A stretch of DNA of 43,629 nt from CAWVWD01 sp965662365 (GCA_965662365.1 CBFIHR010000030.1:1-43629); one strand, 5' to 3'; positions 26,882 to 35,966 are shown, counted from the first letter of the stretch. Program-made: numbers and translations. The notes: generated from the letters alone by a model not told the origin.

Positions 26882-27590
26882 TTTTAGTCCGTGTTTGTGA
26901 TGAAAATAATTTGAATGTGTTTTTGTTTTGTTTAAAACAACAGAGAGAAACTAATTATTGCGAACGGTATCAAACTAATACAAATATCCAAAATAGTAAC
27001 GCTACTAAAAACACTAATTTTGGCATAAATTGATAAGAAGGAATGAATTTAACAATAATCCAATGACTAAAAAACAGTAAATTATTCTAAAATTGAGCTA
27101 AAAAATAGTAATATTGAGCCTTAGTATTTTTTACTAAACATGAATGCAATTTTATTAAAAAACTAAGAACACCTTACTTGTAGATAATTTATAATCCTTA
27201 GTTAGGAATAATTATAAAAGTACCTCACCGACAACATTTTCGATGATTCATCAACTAACATTCAATTGAAATAATTTTATGTCAGATGATTGCTAAATAA
27301 TCACACTATTTCGATTCAAACAATGCTAATTTTAATATTAAATTTACTTTTTTACATATTTAGATACAATTCTATTATTTTTGAGTTGTGTCATTAAAAG
27401 TCTGAATGACAATTTCAAGTTAAATAATTAATAATTCATTGATTATCAAATAGTAGTTGCTCACAACTATTATTTCATAATCTAATTATAAAACATTCTA
27501 AAATAAGGATTACCTAAATGTAATACTTATGGCAGTCTTAATTTAATACATTATATTAGTGACTAAATAACTAATAAAATCCTATTTTCT
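26882..27590. other. 709-nt intergenic region without a recognised gene
   Basis: Very AT-rich spacer between the DUF6794 gene (-) and the giant choice-of-anchor L gene (+), so it should hold both promoters. I noticed one short hairpin, AATAGTAGTTG (27449-27459) with CAACTATTATT (27464-27474), 10 of 11 paired, about 120 nt before the plus-strand start. A TATTTTTG box lies near 27368, but no TTG lies at the right distance. I see no coding frame, tRNA or repeat array. Confidence 0.5.
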
Positions 27591-30500
27591 ATGAAAAAAA
27601 TATTAACAATAGTTTTCTTGTTTGCGGCTATTGGAATGGGTTATTCTCAAGCACCAGCTAATGATGACTGTGCAGGTGCTATTAATATTCCACTTCCTTT
27701 TCCGTTTTCATCAGCTGGTTTAGGTTTTACAAATATAAATGCTACTCCAAGTGCTCCTCCTCTTACATTACCGCCTGGGCTTCCTCCAAACTGGGTAATT
27801 GCACCACAGAGAGATGTCTGGTATGAGTTTACAACACCAACGGGTAATTCATTAGATATTACGATTACAATTACTGCTGATGCGAGTTGTGGTTTTGCTT
27901 TTCAGCCCAAATTCGCCTTATACAAAGGAAATTGTGGTTTATTAGTATTACAGCAGTCATTGGGTCAGCCTCAAGCCTCAAGTATTAGTGGTACGAGTGT
28001 ACTTTCTTTTAATGTTATCGGCTTAGACCCGAATACGCAATATTTCTTACGTATTGACAACGGTATTACAGCGACAGCGGGTTGTGACTTTACATTAGAA
28101 ATCAATGAATATTGTTCACCAATTAATATGCCTGCAACAGGCGGAGGGTCGTCAAACTTCTGTAATGATGCGTGTTTATTTTACGATTCGGGAGGACCAG
28201 CGGGTTCTTACGGACCTAACGAAAACGCAACATGGACTATCGGAGATCCAAATGCACAAGGTTGTTTAATTTTAACGTTTACCAATTACGGAATAGATTG
28301 TTTAGGGGATAGATTAAGAATCTTTGATGGCGGAACGACAAATATGAATAATCTCGTGACGACGATACGAGGTTCGGGAAGTAACTTGGTCGTTGAAGTT
28401 CCAAGTGGTCAGGCGACTTTACAGTTTCAGTCTATCGCAGCTTCTTTAGGTGGTGTTGGTTGGACAATGTCTTGGACTTGTACGAATCAACCTTGTTCAC
28501 CGACAAGTATTTCGGATTGTAATACAGCTACTCCAGTAGCATCCTTGCCTTTCACCGGTAATTATTCAACTTGTGGAGCAGGTAATAACTACGATGCGAC
28601 AGACGCATGTGGTAGTTCTTATATGAATGGTGAAGATTATACATTTGCTTATACTTCTCCTGGTAATGAGTGTATTTCTGTTACTTTATCAAATACCGGT
28701 ATCGGAACAGGTGCATTTATAATGGACGGTTGTCCAAATGCTGATGCTACAAGTTGTATCGCTTCTGCAGAAGCAATCGGTGGAGATCCAATGATCGGTT
28801 CTGTTTATTTACAAGATCCGGGTACATACTATATTGTAGTTTCGGGTGAGGGTTGTCCAACCTGTACAGATTTTGATATTGTTATTGATCAGGCTGCTTG
28901 TCCGATGATTGTTAATCCTAACGTCACAGCGTTAGATTTAGCAGAGAAAATCGCAGGTAACAATGTTGATATTACAAATATTCAATTAAACTGTCCTCCA
29001 GGTGCTTATGGAACATTCGAAGGTGGCCCAGGAGGTGTAAATATCGATGGTGGAATTATTTTAAGTACAGGTTTTGCAGATGACGCAGAAGGACCAAATG
29101 TTTTAGATGGTTCCGTTAACTTCCCAGGTCAAGATGCGAATACACCAATTGGTTCGCCAGGTGATGCGCTACTTTCGCAATCTATCACACCGAATGTATC
29201 TACGGTCGATGCTTGTATTTTAGAATTTGATGTATATGCACCGACGGATTTATTGACCTTCAGGTACTTATTTATGTCTGAAGAATATGAAGAGTTTGTT
29301 GGTTCTGTGTATAATGATATTTTTGGTTTCTGGATTCGTGGACCAGGGATTTTAGATGGAAATACAGATGTATTAATTTCGGCTATACCGAATACCAATA
29401 CGCCAATTACGGTAAGTACCGTTAATAGTGGTACAAATAACCAGTATTATGTTGCAAACCCTGCCGGTGAAGTCGGAACAGCTTATGATGGTTATACCAC
29501 TGTATTAACTGCTTCTTCTCCAGTTACGCCGTGTAATACGTATCACTTACGTATGGCAATCGCAGATGGAATCGATCAGTTCTTCGATTCAGGTGTATTG
29601 ATTGAAGAAGGATCATTATTTGATCAAGGTGTAGAATTAGAAATCGCAGGTATCCAAGTTGGAAATCAATTAAGTTGTGCTGAAAACTGTTTAGATGGTG
29701 AAATTACTATTTCATTAGTATCTCCTCAGACAGACACCACCTATGTACCGCTTGACATTCAAGGTTCTGCAATTAACGGTACGGACTATCAACAAATCCC
29801 TGATACCCTGGTATTTCCTCCAGGTGTAACGTCTATTACTCTTGATATTATACCTTTTGCAGATGGTATTGTAGAACCTACAGAAAATATTATTATTTAT
29901 ATCTATGGTCAATGTTCAGATAGTATTCCTTCTGATTCAGCGATTATTAATATTCGTGATGATATTGATGGTTTATTTGCTACAAATGATACAACTATCT
30001 GTGGCGAGCCATTAGCTTTACCGATGACAGGACCAATTGATATGATTTATAAATGGAGTCCTTCAGCAGGGTTAGATGATACGACGAAGCGTAATCCACT
30101 TGCTTATCCTGATCAAAATACGACATATACTGTAATTGCAGGTAATGGAATTTGTTGGGATACCTTGTCAATGGACGTCATTGTAGCTACATTAGATTCG
30201 CCCGAGGATACTATTATATGTGCACCCGGAGAACAAGTACTACTCTATGCCGTAACCAATCAACCAGGTGCGACATGGACTTGGACACCAGACGAAAATC
30301 TAACAAGCACGACAACCGTAAGTACAATTGCAACTCCAACGACTACAACAACTTATAGCGTTGAAGTCGTGACACCAGTGTGTGTAATTGAAGAGGATAT
30401 AACGATTACCGTATTTACAGGGGCAGCCTCAGTTGCCGATGATCAGACAATTTGTGAAGGTCAAGAATCTGTTCAAATTGGAGACGTGGCTCAACCGGGA

Positions 30501-31184
30501 TTGACCTACTCTTGGTCACCAATTGATGGTTTAGATGATCCGACAAGTTCTAATCCTACGGCTTCGCCTACGGTTTCTACAACTTATACTTTGACAGTAA
30601 CAGGAGGAAGTTGTTCTAACACGAATACAACAACGGTCAATGTATTTGCTCCGTTTGAGTTGGCAACTATTCCAAGTACACAGATTTTCCAAGGTGAGTC
30701 AATTGATGTTTCTACAAGTGCAACACCAGTTGCAGGTTCTTTCAGTCCAACAGGTTTAATTAGCTATGTTTGGACACCGACTACCGGATTGACAGACGTT
30801 ATTGGCGGTCAAGCAACAGTAGCACCTTTAGAAACAACAACTTACAACATTACAGGTACAAATCCTGCCGGTTGTGATGCTTCAACAGCATTCACAATTA
30901 CAGTGATTCCGCCAGTATATGGTTTTCCGAATGCTTTTGCACCAGGTGGCTCAAATAATACGACTTTCAAACCAGAAATCAGTGGAAATATTACTTTACA
31001 ACGTTTCCAAATCTTTAACCGTTGGGGACAGTTAGTATATGACAACACTGATGTAACTCAAGGTTGGGATGGAACAATCAATGGTGAAGATGCTCCACAA
31101 GACACTTACATTTTCACAGCAGTATTGATTTTACCAACAGGTGAAGAAGTTGAAGAACAAGGAGAATTATTATTAGTACGATAA
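27591..31184 (+). CDS. Giant surface protein with choice-of-anchor L, CUB-like and Ig-like repeats and T9SS type B sorting domain
   Basis: 1197 residues. The signal peptide is 1-19 (GMGYS|Q). Two PPC-like modules (about 24-175 and 305-440) flank a CUB-like domain (about 176-300, with ENATWTIGDPNAQGCLILTF). A choice-of-anchor L domain follows (about 445-690, with FRYLFMSEEYEEFVGS), then a Calx-beta-like module (about 695-800). Four Ig/PKD-like repeats (about 805-1110) share a WSPSAGLDDTTKRNP...TTYTV pattern. The last 85 residues are a gliding-motility-type C-terminal domain (FPNAFAPGGSNN, FQIFNRWGQLVYDN, GWDGTINGEDAPQDTYIF), i.e. a type B signal. Proteins of this build are attached to the cell surface or released and are thought to act in adhesion or gliding. 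Numerous Cys pairs lie in the N-terminal half. A strong terminator follows the gene. Confidence 0.9.
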   Translation: MKKILTIVFLFAAIGMGYSQAPANDDCAGAINIPLPFPFSSAGLGFTNINATPSAPPLTLPPGLPPNWVIAPQRDVWYEFTTPTGNSLDITITITADASCGFAFQPKFALYKGNCGLLVLQQSLGQPQASSISGTSVLSFNVIGLDPNTQYFLRIDNGITATAGCDFTLEINEYCSPINMPATGGGSSNFCNDACLFYDSGGPAGSYGPNENATWTIGDPNAQGCLILTFTNYGIDCLGDRLRIFDGGTTNMNNLVTTIRGSGSNLVVEVPSGQATLQFQSIAASLGGVGWTMSWTCTNQPCSPTSISDCNTATPVASLPFTGNYSTCGAGNNYDATDACGSSYMNGEDYTFAYTSPGNECISVTLSNTGIGTGAFIMDGCPNADATSCIASAEAIGGDPMIGSVYLQDPGTYYIVVSGEGCPTCTDFDIVIDQAACPMIVNPNVTALDLAEKIAGNNVDITNIQLNCPPGAYGTFEGGPGGVNIDGGIILSTGFADDAEGPNVLDGSVNFPGQDANTPIGSPGDALLSQSITPNVSTVDACILEFDVYAPTDLLTFRYLFMSEEYEEFVGSVYNDIFGFWIRGPGILDGNTDVLISAIPNTNTPITVSTVNSGTNNQYYVANPAGEVGTAYDGYTTVLTASSPVTPCNTYHLRMAIADGIDQFFDSGVLIEEGSLFDQGVELEIAGIQVGNQLSCAENCLDGEITISLVSPQTDTTYVPLDIQGSAINGTDYQQIPDTLVFPPGVTSITLDIIPFADGIVEPTENIIIYIYGQCSDSIPSDSAIINIRDDIDGLFATNDTTICGEPLALPMTGPIDMIYKWSPSAGLDDTTKRNPLAYPDQNTTYTVIAGNGICWDTLSMDVIVATLDSPEDTIICAPGEQVLLYAVTNQPGATWTWTPDENLTSTTTVSTIATPTTTTTYSVEVVTPVCVIEEDITITVFTGAASVADDQTICEGQESVQIGDVAQPGLTYSWSPIDGLDDPTSSNPTASPTVSTTYTLTVTGGSCSNTNTTTVNVFAPFELATIPSTQIFQGESIDVSTSATPVAGSFSPTGLISYVWTPTTGLTDVIGGQATVAPLETTTYNITGTNPAGCDASTAFTITVIPPVYGFPNAFAPGGSNNTTFKPEISGNITLQRFQIFNRWGQLVYDNTDVTQGWDGTINGEDAPQDTYIFTAVLILPTGEEVEEQGELLLVR

Positions 31185-31236
31185 TTATACCGTTGGCTGT
31201 AAACTATTAGTTTGCAGCCAATTGTTTACAACATAT

Positions 31237-31272
31237 AAAAAAGGCTTTCGAGTTTCCTCGAAAGCCTTTTTT
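31237..31272. terminator. Strong bidirectional intrinsic terminator
   Basis: A perfect 16-bp stem: AAAAAAGGCTTTCGAG (31237-31252) and CTCGAAAGCCTTTTTT (31257-31272) around TTTC. A-run and T-run on the two sides allow termination in both directions, fitting its place between the convergent choice-of-anchor L and VTC genes. Confidence 0.95.
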
Positions 31273-31328
31273 ATTATCCAAAACTAGTGTTCATAAACAC
31301 TACTTAACTTCTCAATTATTTTTAAGTA

Positions 31329-31967
31329 TTACAACCAGCCTGTCATTTGCACTCCTGTAACGTACTTCGAACTTTTAGTTTGTCGTAATGGAAAATGCTG
31401 CGTCACTCGTTCGGTATAAATATCATCTTCCATCTCGTATTTAATCTCCATAACGACAGCATGTTCTTGTGTCGTATAGCGAATAAATCGATTAGAACTC
31501 AAAAATGAAAAATAGCGTAAGTTTCTATCAACTGTAATTCTGAACTTTTTATCTGGTGTTCCGTAATAAGAACGATTGTAGGAATTTAGTAAAATCGGAG
31601 AAAGTTGATACTTCTTATCTAAAATTTGGCTGACTTCGCTGGTAATTTCTTTCAAATTAAATAATTCGAAATCTGAAACAGGAAAAATCTTTTTTGAGCC
31701 GACTTCATTTATTCTGTATTTAATTTCTAAGTTTGGATTCTCAATTTCTCGCACATCATCGCCGTACCAACGAACACGGAATTTCTTTCGCTCCGCCACT
31801 CCATCTACATTGTCATGATAACATTGTAATCCTGTACTGTCGAAATAAATATTATTAATCTGTCTGTCGGGATAAATTTGGCGTAAGCCAGCAGGATGCA
31901 TACGAATATTTTGCAAAATTACGTGATGATGCAAATCGCTTACTTTGTATTTTCTTTCGTATCTCAT
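31329..31967 (-). CDS. VTC-domain protein (polyphosphate polymerase-like, CYTH-fold tunnel)
   Basis: 212 residues, a stand-alone VTC domain. Seen are the opening RYERKYKVSD, NIYFDSTGLQCYHD, RKKFRVRWYGDD, NLEIKYRINEVGSKKIFPV, NRSYYGTPDKKFRITVDRNL and VVMEIKYEMEDD, that is, the alternating Lys/Arg and Glu strands that line the tunnel of VTC4 and other triphosphate-tunnel enzymes. In yeast VTC4 this domain builds polyphosphate from ATP; activity of the bacterial versions is less certain. There is no signal or membrane segment, so it is cytoplasmic. It is the last gene after DUF4956 and CotH on the same strand, a grouping that recurs in bacteria. The initiating ATG at 31967 is the inner of two near-identical 5' copies (see repeat). 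Confidence 0.9.
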   Translation of the reverse strand: MRYERKYKVSDLHHHVILQNIRMHPAGLRQIYPDRQINNIYFDSTGLQCYHDNVDGVAERKKFRVRWYGDDVREIENPNLEIKYRINEVGSKKIFPVSDFELFNLKEITSEVSQILDKKYQLSPILLNSYNRSYYGTPDKKFRITVDRNLRYFSFLSSNRFIRYTTQEHAVVMEIKYEMEDDIYTERVTQHFPLRQTKSSKYVTGVQMTGWL

Positions 31968-32000
31968 CGGAGATGAATTTGATGAATTTAGTGTTTTAAG

Positions 32001-32022
32001 TTATTTACCTGACGGTAAATAA
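32001..32022. promoter_or_regulatory. Small perfect hairpin upstream of the VTC gene
   Basis: TTATTTACC (32001-32009) and GGTAAATAA (32014-32022) form a perfect 9-bp stem with a 4-nt loop, 34 nt upstream of the VTC start and between the two copies of the 44-bp repeat. It overlaps the stop codon of the short duplicated frame. It might affect ribosome access, or be a footprint of whatever event made the duplication. Confidence 0.5.
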
Positions 32023-32076
32023 GATTTCTTTCTGATGATACAAATCGCTTACTTTGTATTTTCTTTCGTATCTCAT
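32005..32076 (-). pseudogene. Truncated 5' copy of the VTC gene (23-codon frame)
   Basis: From the ATG at 32076 the frame reads MRYERKYKVSDLYHQKEI, matching the first 12 residues of the VTC protein, and stops at a TAA at 32005-32007, 37 nt before the real start. It could be a dead duplication remnant, or a translated leader that couples ribosomes to the downstream start. The single base difference (His13 to Tyr) argues that the duplication is recent. Confidence 0.6.
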
Positions 32077-32080
32077 TTCA

Positions 32081-32132
32081 CGCTCGTTCCTCACTTGATG
32101 GAATATCACCATCTACAAACGAGGGACGAGCG
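32081..32132. terminator. Hairpin after the CotH gene
   Basis: CGCTCGTTCCTC (32081-32092) pairs with GAGGGACGAGCG (32121-32132) at 11 of 12 positions, and GATGG/CCATC form an inner stem in the loop. It begins about 10 nt downstream of the CotH stop codon (minus strand). There is no T-run, so it may be an mRNA-stability or attenuation element, or a palindromic intergenic repeat, rather than a full terminator. Confidence 0.5.
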
Positions 32133-32141
32133 ACCATCATT

Positions 32142-35069
32142 TTAAGAATTATCTACTTCTTCGCCTTTCAATTGAAGGCTAGAACCTTCCTGTATTTTAT
32201 GTAAAAATCGGATATTCTCCGCTTTATAATTATTAATAACGATTTTCGCACCACCGTATTCCGGTTTTTTCTGAAAAGCGATAATTCCTTGATTACAATC
32301 TTTTATACTCAAAAATTCGACAACTAATTTTGATAAATCTTTAGAGGCAACACCGATATTTGCCCCGTTAATTTCCACGTCCTTAACATAAACACTCGAC
32401 TCCTCTCCTACTGAAATTCCCTTATCGCCTGCTTTTTTAATAATGGCATTTTCGATTGTCAATTGACTACCCGAAAAATCCATTCCATCATTTCCAGTTT
32501 TGTAGAAATAAGCATTTTTGATAATGCCTGTACCAAAGTCAATATCTAAGCCATCACTGAATGTTTCGCCGATAGTGATACCATCAATATCGAGTTTTGC
32601 TCTAACGATGTTTAAACCATCTTCACATTTATTTTTAATAAAACGACAATTTTTTATATTAATATCAGATTCGTAAAAAGTCACCGCACCCGTCAAGTTC
32701 CAACCGTTTGTCGCTACGGTATTAAAACCTTCAAAAGTGACGTAAGCCATTTTTGAAACATCTTTCGCCTGTAAAACAGTAAAACCATTAGCAGAAAAAT
32801 CAGTTGATTTTATCGTAATCGGTTGGTTTTCAGTACCAATCATTATAATCGGTGATTTTGAAATGAACTTTGCTTTTTTAATAAAATTCAATTCAACCCC
32901 TTCCGAAAAAACTACTCGATACCCCTCAGGAATAATAATATCTTTTGTGATAGTAAATTTCCCTGGAATGAAAATTACTGTTTTATCAATAACTCGATAA
33001 GCCTCTGTATTTTCTAAAGTCGGGTAATTAAAAATCTGTTGTAAGGCCGTCTCCCCAATCGGTGCTTTCCATACAGAAATCGTCGAAGTATAAACCGAGT
33101 CTTTACCTGGTAACTCGTAAAAAATATGTTTCATACCAGGTTTTGTCGTCATTTCGAGGTAAGTCGGTGGTTGATTTTTTAAATTGCACTGCAACAATGG
33201 CGGATTACTGACCGAATCCATAATTGTCGTCATATTTTTACCAAAACCAAGAACTCGCATCGGTAGCGCATGAAAGTTTGTTACTTTTAACTTTTTAGCT
33301 TTCGCTGTTTCACTTTCTGTGTATGCCTGTACAGCGTGTTCTGCATACGGTTCTACAACTGCTCGAATGTTACGAGCTACTTTATGGAATTTTTGAAAAT
33401 CAAATTTCGCCTTTGGATATTCTATTTTCAACATATTTTCGTAGGCTATAATTTCATCTTCGAGGCTTTCAATAAAGGCTTCAAAATATTCCCGAGAAGA
33501 ATACAAATAAAGGTATTCTGTATATTTCTCCATGAATTTTTCATTTTTGAAAAGTTGAGTCAGTAAACCTGCTCCATCATACTTTTCGTTAAATGTGCCT
33601 TCTCCTATGAATCTCGCTCCATTTCGCCAAAGTCCCATTTCGTGTCCACCACTGAAGCCGTCAAAACCAATAGGCTCTAACTTTGAAGTAACGGGATTAT
33701 AGTAATACCGCTGATTGTGCCAAGAAATTCCGTGATACGCATTCATCAAATCCACAACAGCATAATGACGAGCCATTAAATCAATGTCAAAAATCGCTTC
33801 AACGGGCTTCGTACCATGACGGTACTGCTGCATCAACTTTTGAGCCTGCTCGAATTGTTGTGCTAAAGTTGCCGATTTTTTAGTTTTTCCTTCTTTAAAA
33901 GGGGCGATTTGTCCCGACTGCTGTGCGTTCGTGAATTGACGATTGTAAATTCCTTCATCATTAGCATACATCTCCATTTCACGACGTACATTTAACCAAG
34001 CTAAATCTTCTCGAAATCTCACAATCGGCCCTTCTCTACGTTTTTTATATTCGACCAGTTGCTTATCAAAATGTTCTTCGTAAGCATAAATTCCTTTACT
34101 AACACCATTCTGAATGACTTCAACAAAATCGTATCGAGGGGTCAAAACATCAACTTTTTCTAAAAATTTATGGAAAACCCATTCGTCCAAAAAGTTTCTT
34201 GCTTCGGGCTGTTGAATCGAGAACGTTCGCATACGATTCCATGAGTTTTCGCCCCCGACTTTGATACGATAAGACCATTTGTCGGTTTTTAAATGATCGA
34301 GCCAATCCCCTTTAAGTCTTAATTCTACATCAATTTTTTTCCCGTTTTCATCAATTTCGCCTTCCACCCAATCATCATCTGCCGAAATCAAAATACCTAA
34401 GCCCATTGCTGCTTTTCGCTTAGCTTTTATTTTATCCATCCATTTATCGGCAATATCCAGATTAAGTACCTTCAAATCATAGTTTGTCGGCTCGACTTTG
34501 ATTCTTTCGACTGTAAAATCATCAAAATAAAGTGTTTCTTCATCTGTATAAACATAGAAATCAAGACGATTTTGTTTAAAATTTCCGGGAACATCAAGAA
34601 CCGCTTCAAACAATTCCCACTCAACATGTTTTTGCTTCGGCTCTCGTGCCTCCGTTCGGATAGCATTATCGGGAGCAGCTGCGACCAAAATCCCGCCTGT
34701 TCCTTTAGGACGATGTACCCAAACTCTGGCTTTGTATCGCTCGCCAGGTTTAGGGTTATAAACACTGTAGGTGATTCCGTACTTTCGTTTTTTCCACACT
34801 TTACAAGAATAATTTCCCGTAAAAGCCCAGTCTTTCGATTGAGAAGTACCACCTTTGAACTTAATTCCATCTGTGATAAAGTACTTTCCTTCTACATTTT
34901 CGGCATCGCAAACAACCTTACCAGGGAAAACCCGATTCTCTTGCTGCACATACGCTACAATCGCCCAGACAATACCTGCTAAGACAAGCGTTGTCAGCCC
35001 AATTTTCGCCCACAAAGAATTTGAAAAACGACTTTTTGTACTTCTTTTTTCTGCTCCGCTTATTATCAT
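32142..35069 (-). CDS. Membrane-anchored CotH kinase family protein with C-terminal parallel beta-helix
   Basis: 975 residues. A short basic N-terminus and one membrane helix (about 23-41) anchor it with the bulk outside the cytoplasm. Residues about 50-190 are a carbohydrate-binding-like jelly roll (YFDDFTVERIKVEP at its end). The CotH domain (about 215-560) has SKGIYAYEEHFDKQLV (K325, E331/E332), the HYAVVDLMNAYHGISWHNQRYY segment with candidate catalytic D440, and PIGFDGF with candidate metal-binding D470. The end (about 700-940) is a right-handed beta-helix resembling pectate-lyase-type folds, with regularly spaced short strands. Bacillus CotH phosphorylates spore-coat proteins; here the target is unknown. 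An AAAGGA ribosome site precedes the ATG. It lies between DUF4956 (210 nt upstream) and VTC (174 nt downstream), pointing to a shared pathway. Confidence 0.88.
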   Translation of the reverse strand: MIISGAEKRSTKSRFSNSLWAKIGLTTLVLAGIVWAIVAYVQQENRVFPGKVVCDAENVEGKYFITDGIKFKGGTSQSKDWAFTGNYSCKVWKKRKYGITYSVYNPKPGERYKARVWVHRPKGTGGILVAAAPDNAIRTEAREPKQKHVEWELFEAVLDVPGNFKQNRLDFYVYTDEETLYFDDFTVERIKVEPTNYDLKVLNLDIADKWMDKIKAKRKAAMGLGILISADDDWVEGEIDENGKKIDVELRLKGDWLDHLKTDKWSYRIKVGGENSWNRMRTFSIQQPEARNFLDEWVFHKFLEKVDVLTPRYDFVEVIQNGVSKGIYAYEEHFDKQLVEYKKRREGPIVRFREDLAWLNVRREMEMYANDEGIYNRQFTNAQQSGQIAPFKEGKTKKSATLAQQFEQAQKLMQQYRHGTKPVEAIFDIDLMARHYAVVDLMNAYHGISWHNQRYYYNPVTSKLEPIGFDGFSGGHEMGLWRNGARFIGEGTFNEKYDGAGLLTQLFKNEKFMEKYTEYLYLYSSREYFEAFIESLEDEIIAYENMLKIEYPKAKFDFQKFHKVARNIRAVVEPYAEHAVQAYTESETAKAKKLKVTNFHALPMRVLGFGKNMTTIMDSVSNPPLLQCNLKNQPPTYLEMTTKPGMKHIFYELPGKDSVYTSTISVWKAPIGETALQQIFNYPTLENTEAYRVIDKTVIFIPGKFTITKDIIIPEGYRVVFSEGVELNFIKKAKFISKSPIIMIGTENQPITIKSTDFSANGFTVLQAKDVSKMAYVTFEGFNTVATNGWNLTGAVTFYESDINIKNCRFIKNKCEDGLNIVRAKLDIDGITIGETFSDGLDIDFGTGIIKNAYFYKTGNDGMDFSGSQLTIENAIIKKAGDKGISVGEESSVYVKDVEINGANIGVASKDLSKLVVEFLSIKDCNQGIIAFQKKPEYGGAKIVINNYKAENIRFLHKIQEGSSLQLKGEEVDNS

Positions 35070-35173
35070 TCCTTTAGTTTATTAGGAAATCAATTAAGAT
35101 TGAATGTAACTCTAATCTCAATCGACTAATGAACTAATTAATCCCTAAATATTTAGATAAGATACAACAAACG

Positions 35174-35208
35174 CAAGTTTACTAAACTTTGAAAGCTTAG
35201 TAAACTTG
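35174..35208. terminator. Hairpin between DUF4956 and CotH genes
   Basis: A perfect 12-bp stem, CAAGTTTACTAA (35174-35185) and TTAGTAAACTTG (35197-35208), with an 11-nt loop that itself contains CTTTGAAAG. On the minus strand it lies about 70 nt after the DUF4956 stop and about 105 nt before the CotH start, followed by CGTTTGTTG. It may attenuate or end the DUF4956 transcript, so CotH may have its own promoter. Confidence 0.6.
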
Positions 35209-35279
35209 TGTTCAAGCTGCTTCTTTGACTTTTGATACAGCCTTTTTTGATATAAATTATCTAACTACTATAACTAATT

Positions 35280-35966
35280 TTATACGATTAAATCCGGCTG
35301 GTCAATGACAGAGATTGTTGTTGCAGGTGAAAGCTCTAACAAGGCTTTGCGTGCAGCGTCAATCTGTTCTACATTATCCGCTTTACAGATATAAGAGATT
35401 TCCAAACCGCTTTCTAAAGTGTCAAAACGTTTAAGTTCAACATAAGTGAATGCGGACTTTAGAATATCATTAATAGGTGTGATTTCTTTGATATTCGTGC
35501 TGATATTAACATATAATTTATCGTCACTTTTGAATCTTGCCTCACCTCTAATACGTTGATTAACGAATAACAACAACAAAATTAATAATGTCGCTAAAGT
35601 AGTAATTCTGGTTTGCCCTGCGCCTGTTCCTAAGCCTACTCCAATTACTAAGAATAAGTAAGTTAACTCTTCAGGGTCCTTAATCGCCGCACGAAAACGA
35701 ACAATAGATAAAGCACCAACTAAACCTAATGATAAGGCGATTGATGATTTGACAATTGTGATGATTAACATCGTTGCTAATGCCAATGGTAAAAATATAT
35801 TAGCAAAACGTTTCCGATTCGTAATCGAGTTACCAAATCGAATATAAAAAAATTGTAGTAATGCTGCCAGAACCGTTGCGATTAACATATTGATCAAAAA
35901 CTCTGCAACGTTTGTCGTATCCGTAAACTGGTTTAAATACTGCTCGAATCTCGAAAGACTATTCAT
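35280..35966 (-). CDS. DUF4956 integral membrane protein
   Basis: 228 residues. About four membrane helices occupy residues 18-135. The family hallmark is clear: LSLGLVGALSIVRFRAAIKD followed by PEELTYLFLVIGVGLGTGAG (about 78-118). The C-terminal 80 residues form a soluble ferredoxin-like or ACT-like domain (DDKLYVNISTNIKEITPIND, then VELKRFDTLESGLEISYICK). DUF4956 genes are regularly found beside VTC-domain and CotH genes, and a role as a channel or assembly partner for the polymer made by the VTC enzyme has been suggested by this linkage only. It heads the three-gene leftward set; the gene to its right is divergent. Confidence 0.92.
   Translation of the reverse strand: MNSLSRFEQYLNQFTDTTNVAEFLINMLIATVLAALLQFFYIRFGNSITNRKRFANIFLPLALATMLIITIVKSSIALSLGLVGALSIVRFRAAIKDPEELTYLFLVIGVGLGTGAGQTRITTLATLLILLLLFVNQRIRGEARFKSDDKLYVNISTNIKEITPINDILKSAFTYVELKRFDTLESGLEISYICKADNVEQIDAARKALLELSPATTISVIDQPDLIV

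Larger units (their letters stand above)
31924..32076. repeat. 44-bp direct repeat duplicating the start of the VTC gene
   Basis: Bases 31924-31967 (the first 14-15 codons of the VTC gene) and 32033-32076 are identical at 43 of 44 positions, 109 bp apart. The match ends exactly at the ATG on the upstream side. The outer copy would start an alternative frame of 23 codons only. Confidence 0.95.

Noticed and set aside
29997..30930. Repeated pattern in the giant anchor-L gene considered as a DNA repeat or CRISPR-like array
   Set aside because: The repetition is at the protein level (four diverged Ig-like modules); the DNA units are not similar enough or regularly spaced.
34572..34982. 136-codon open frame antisense to the CotH gene
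   Set aside because: It overlaps a strongly supported gene, and its translation looks like noise with no family match.
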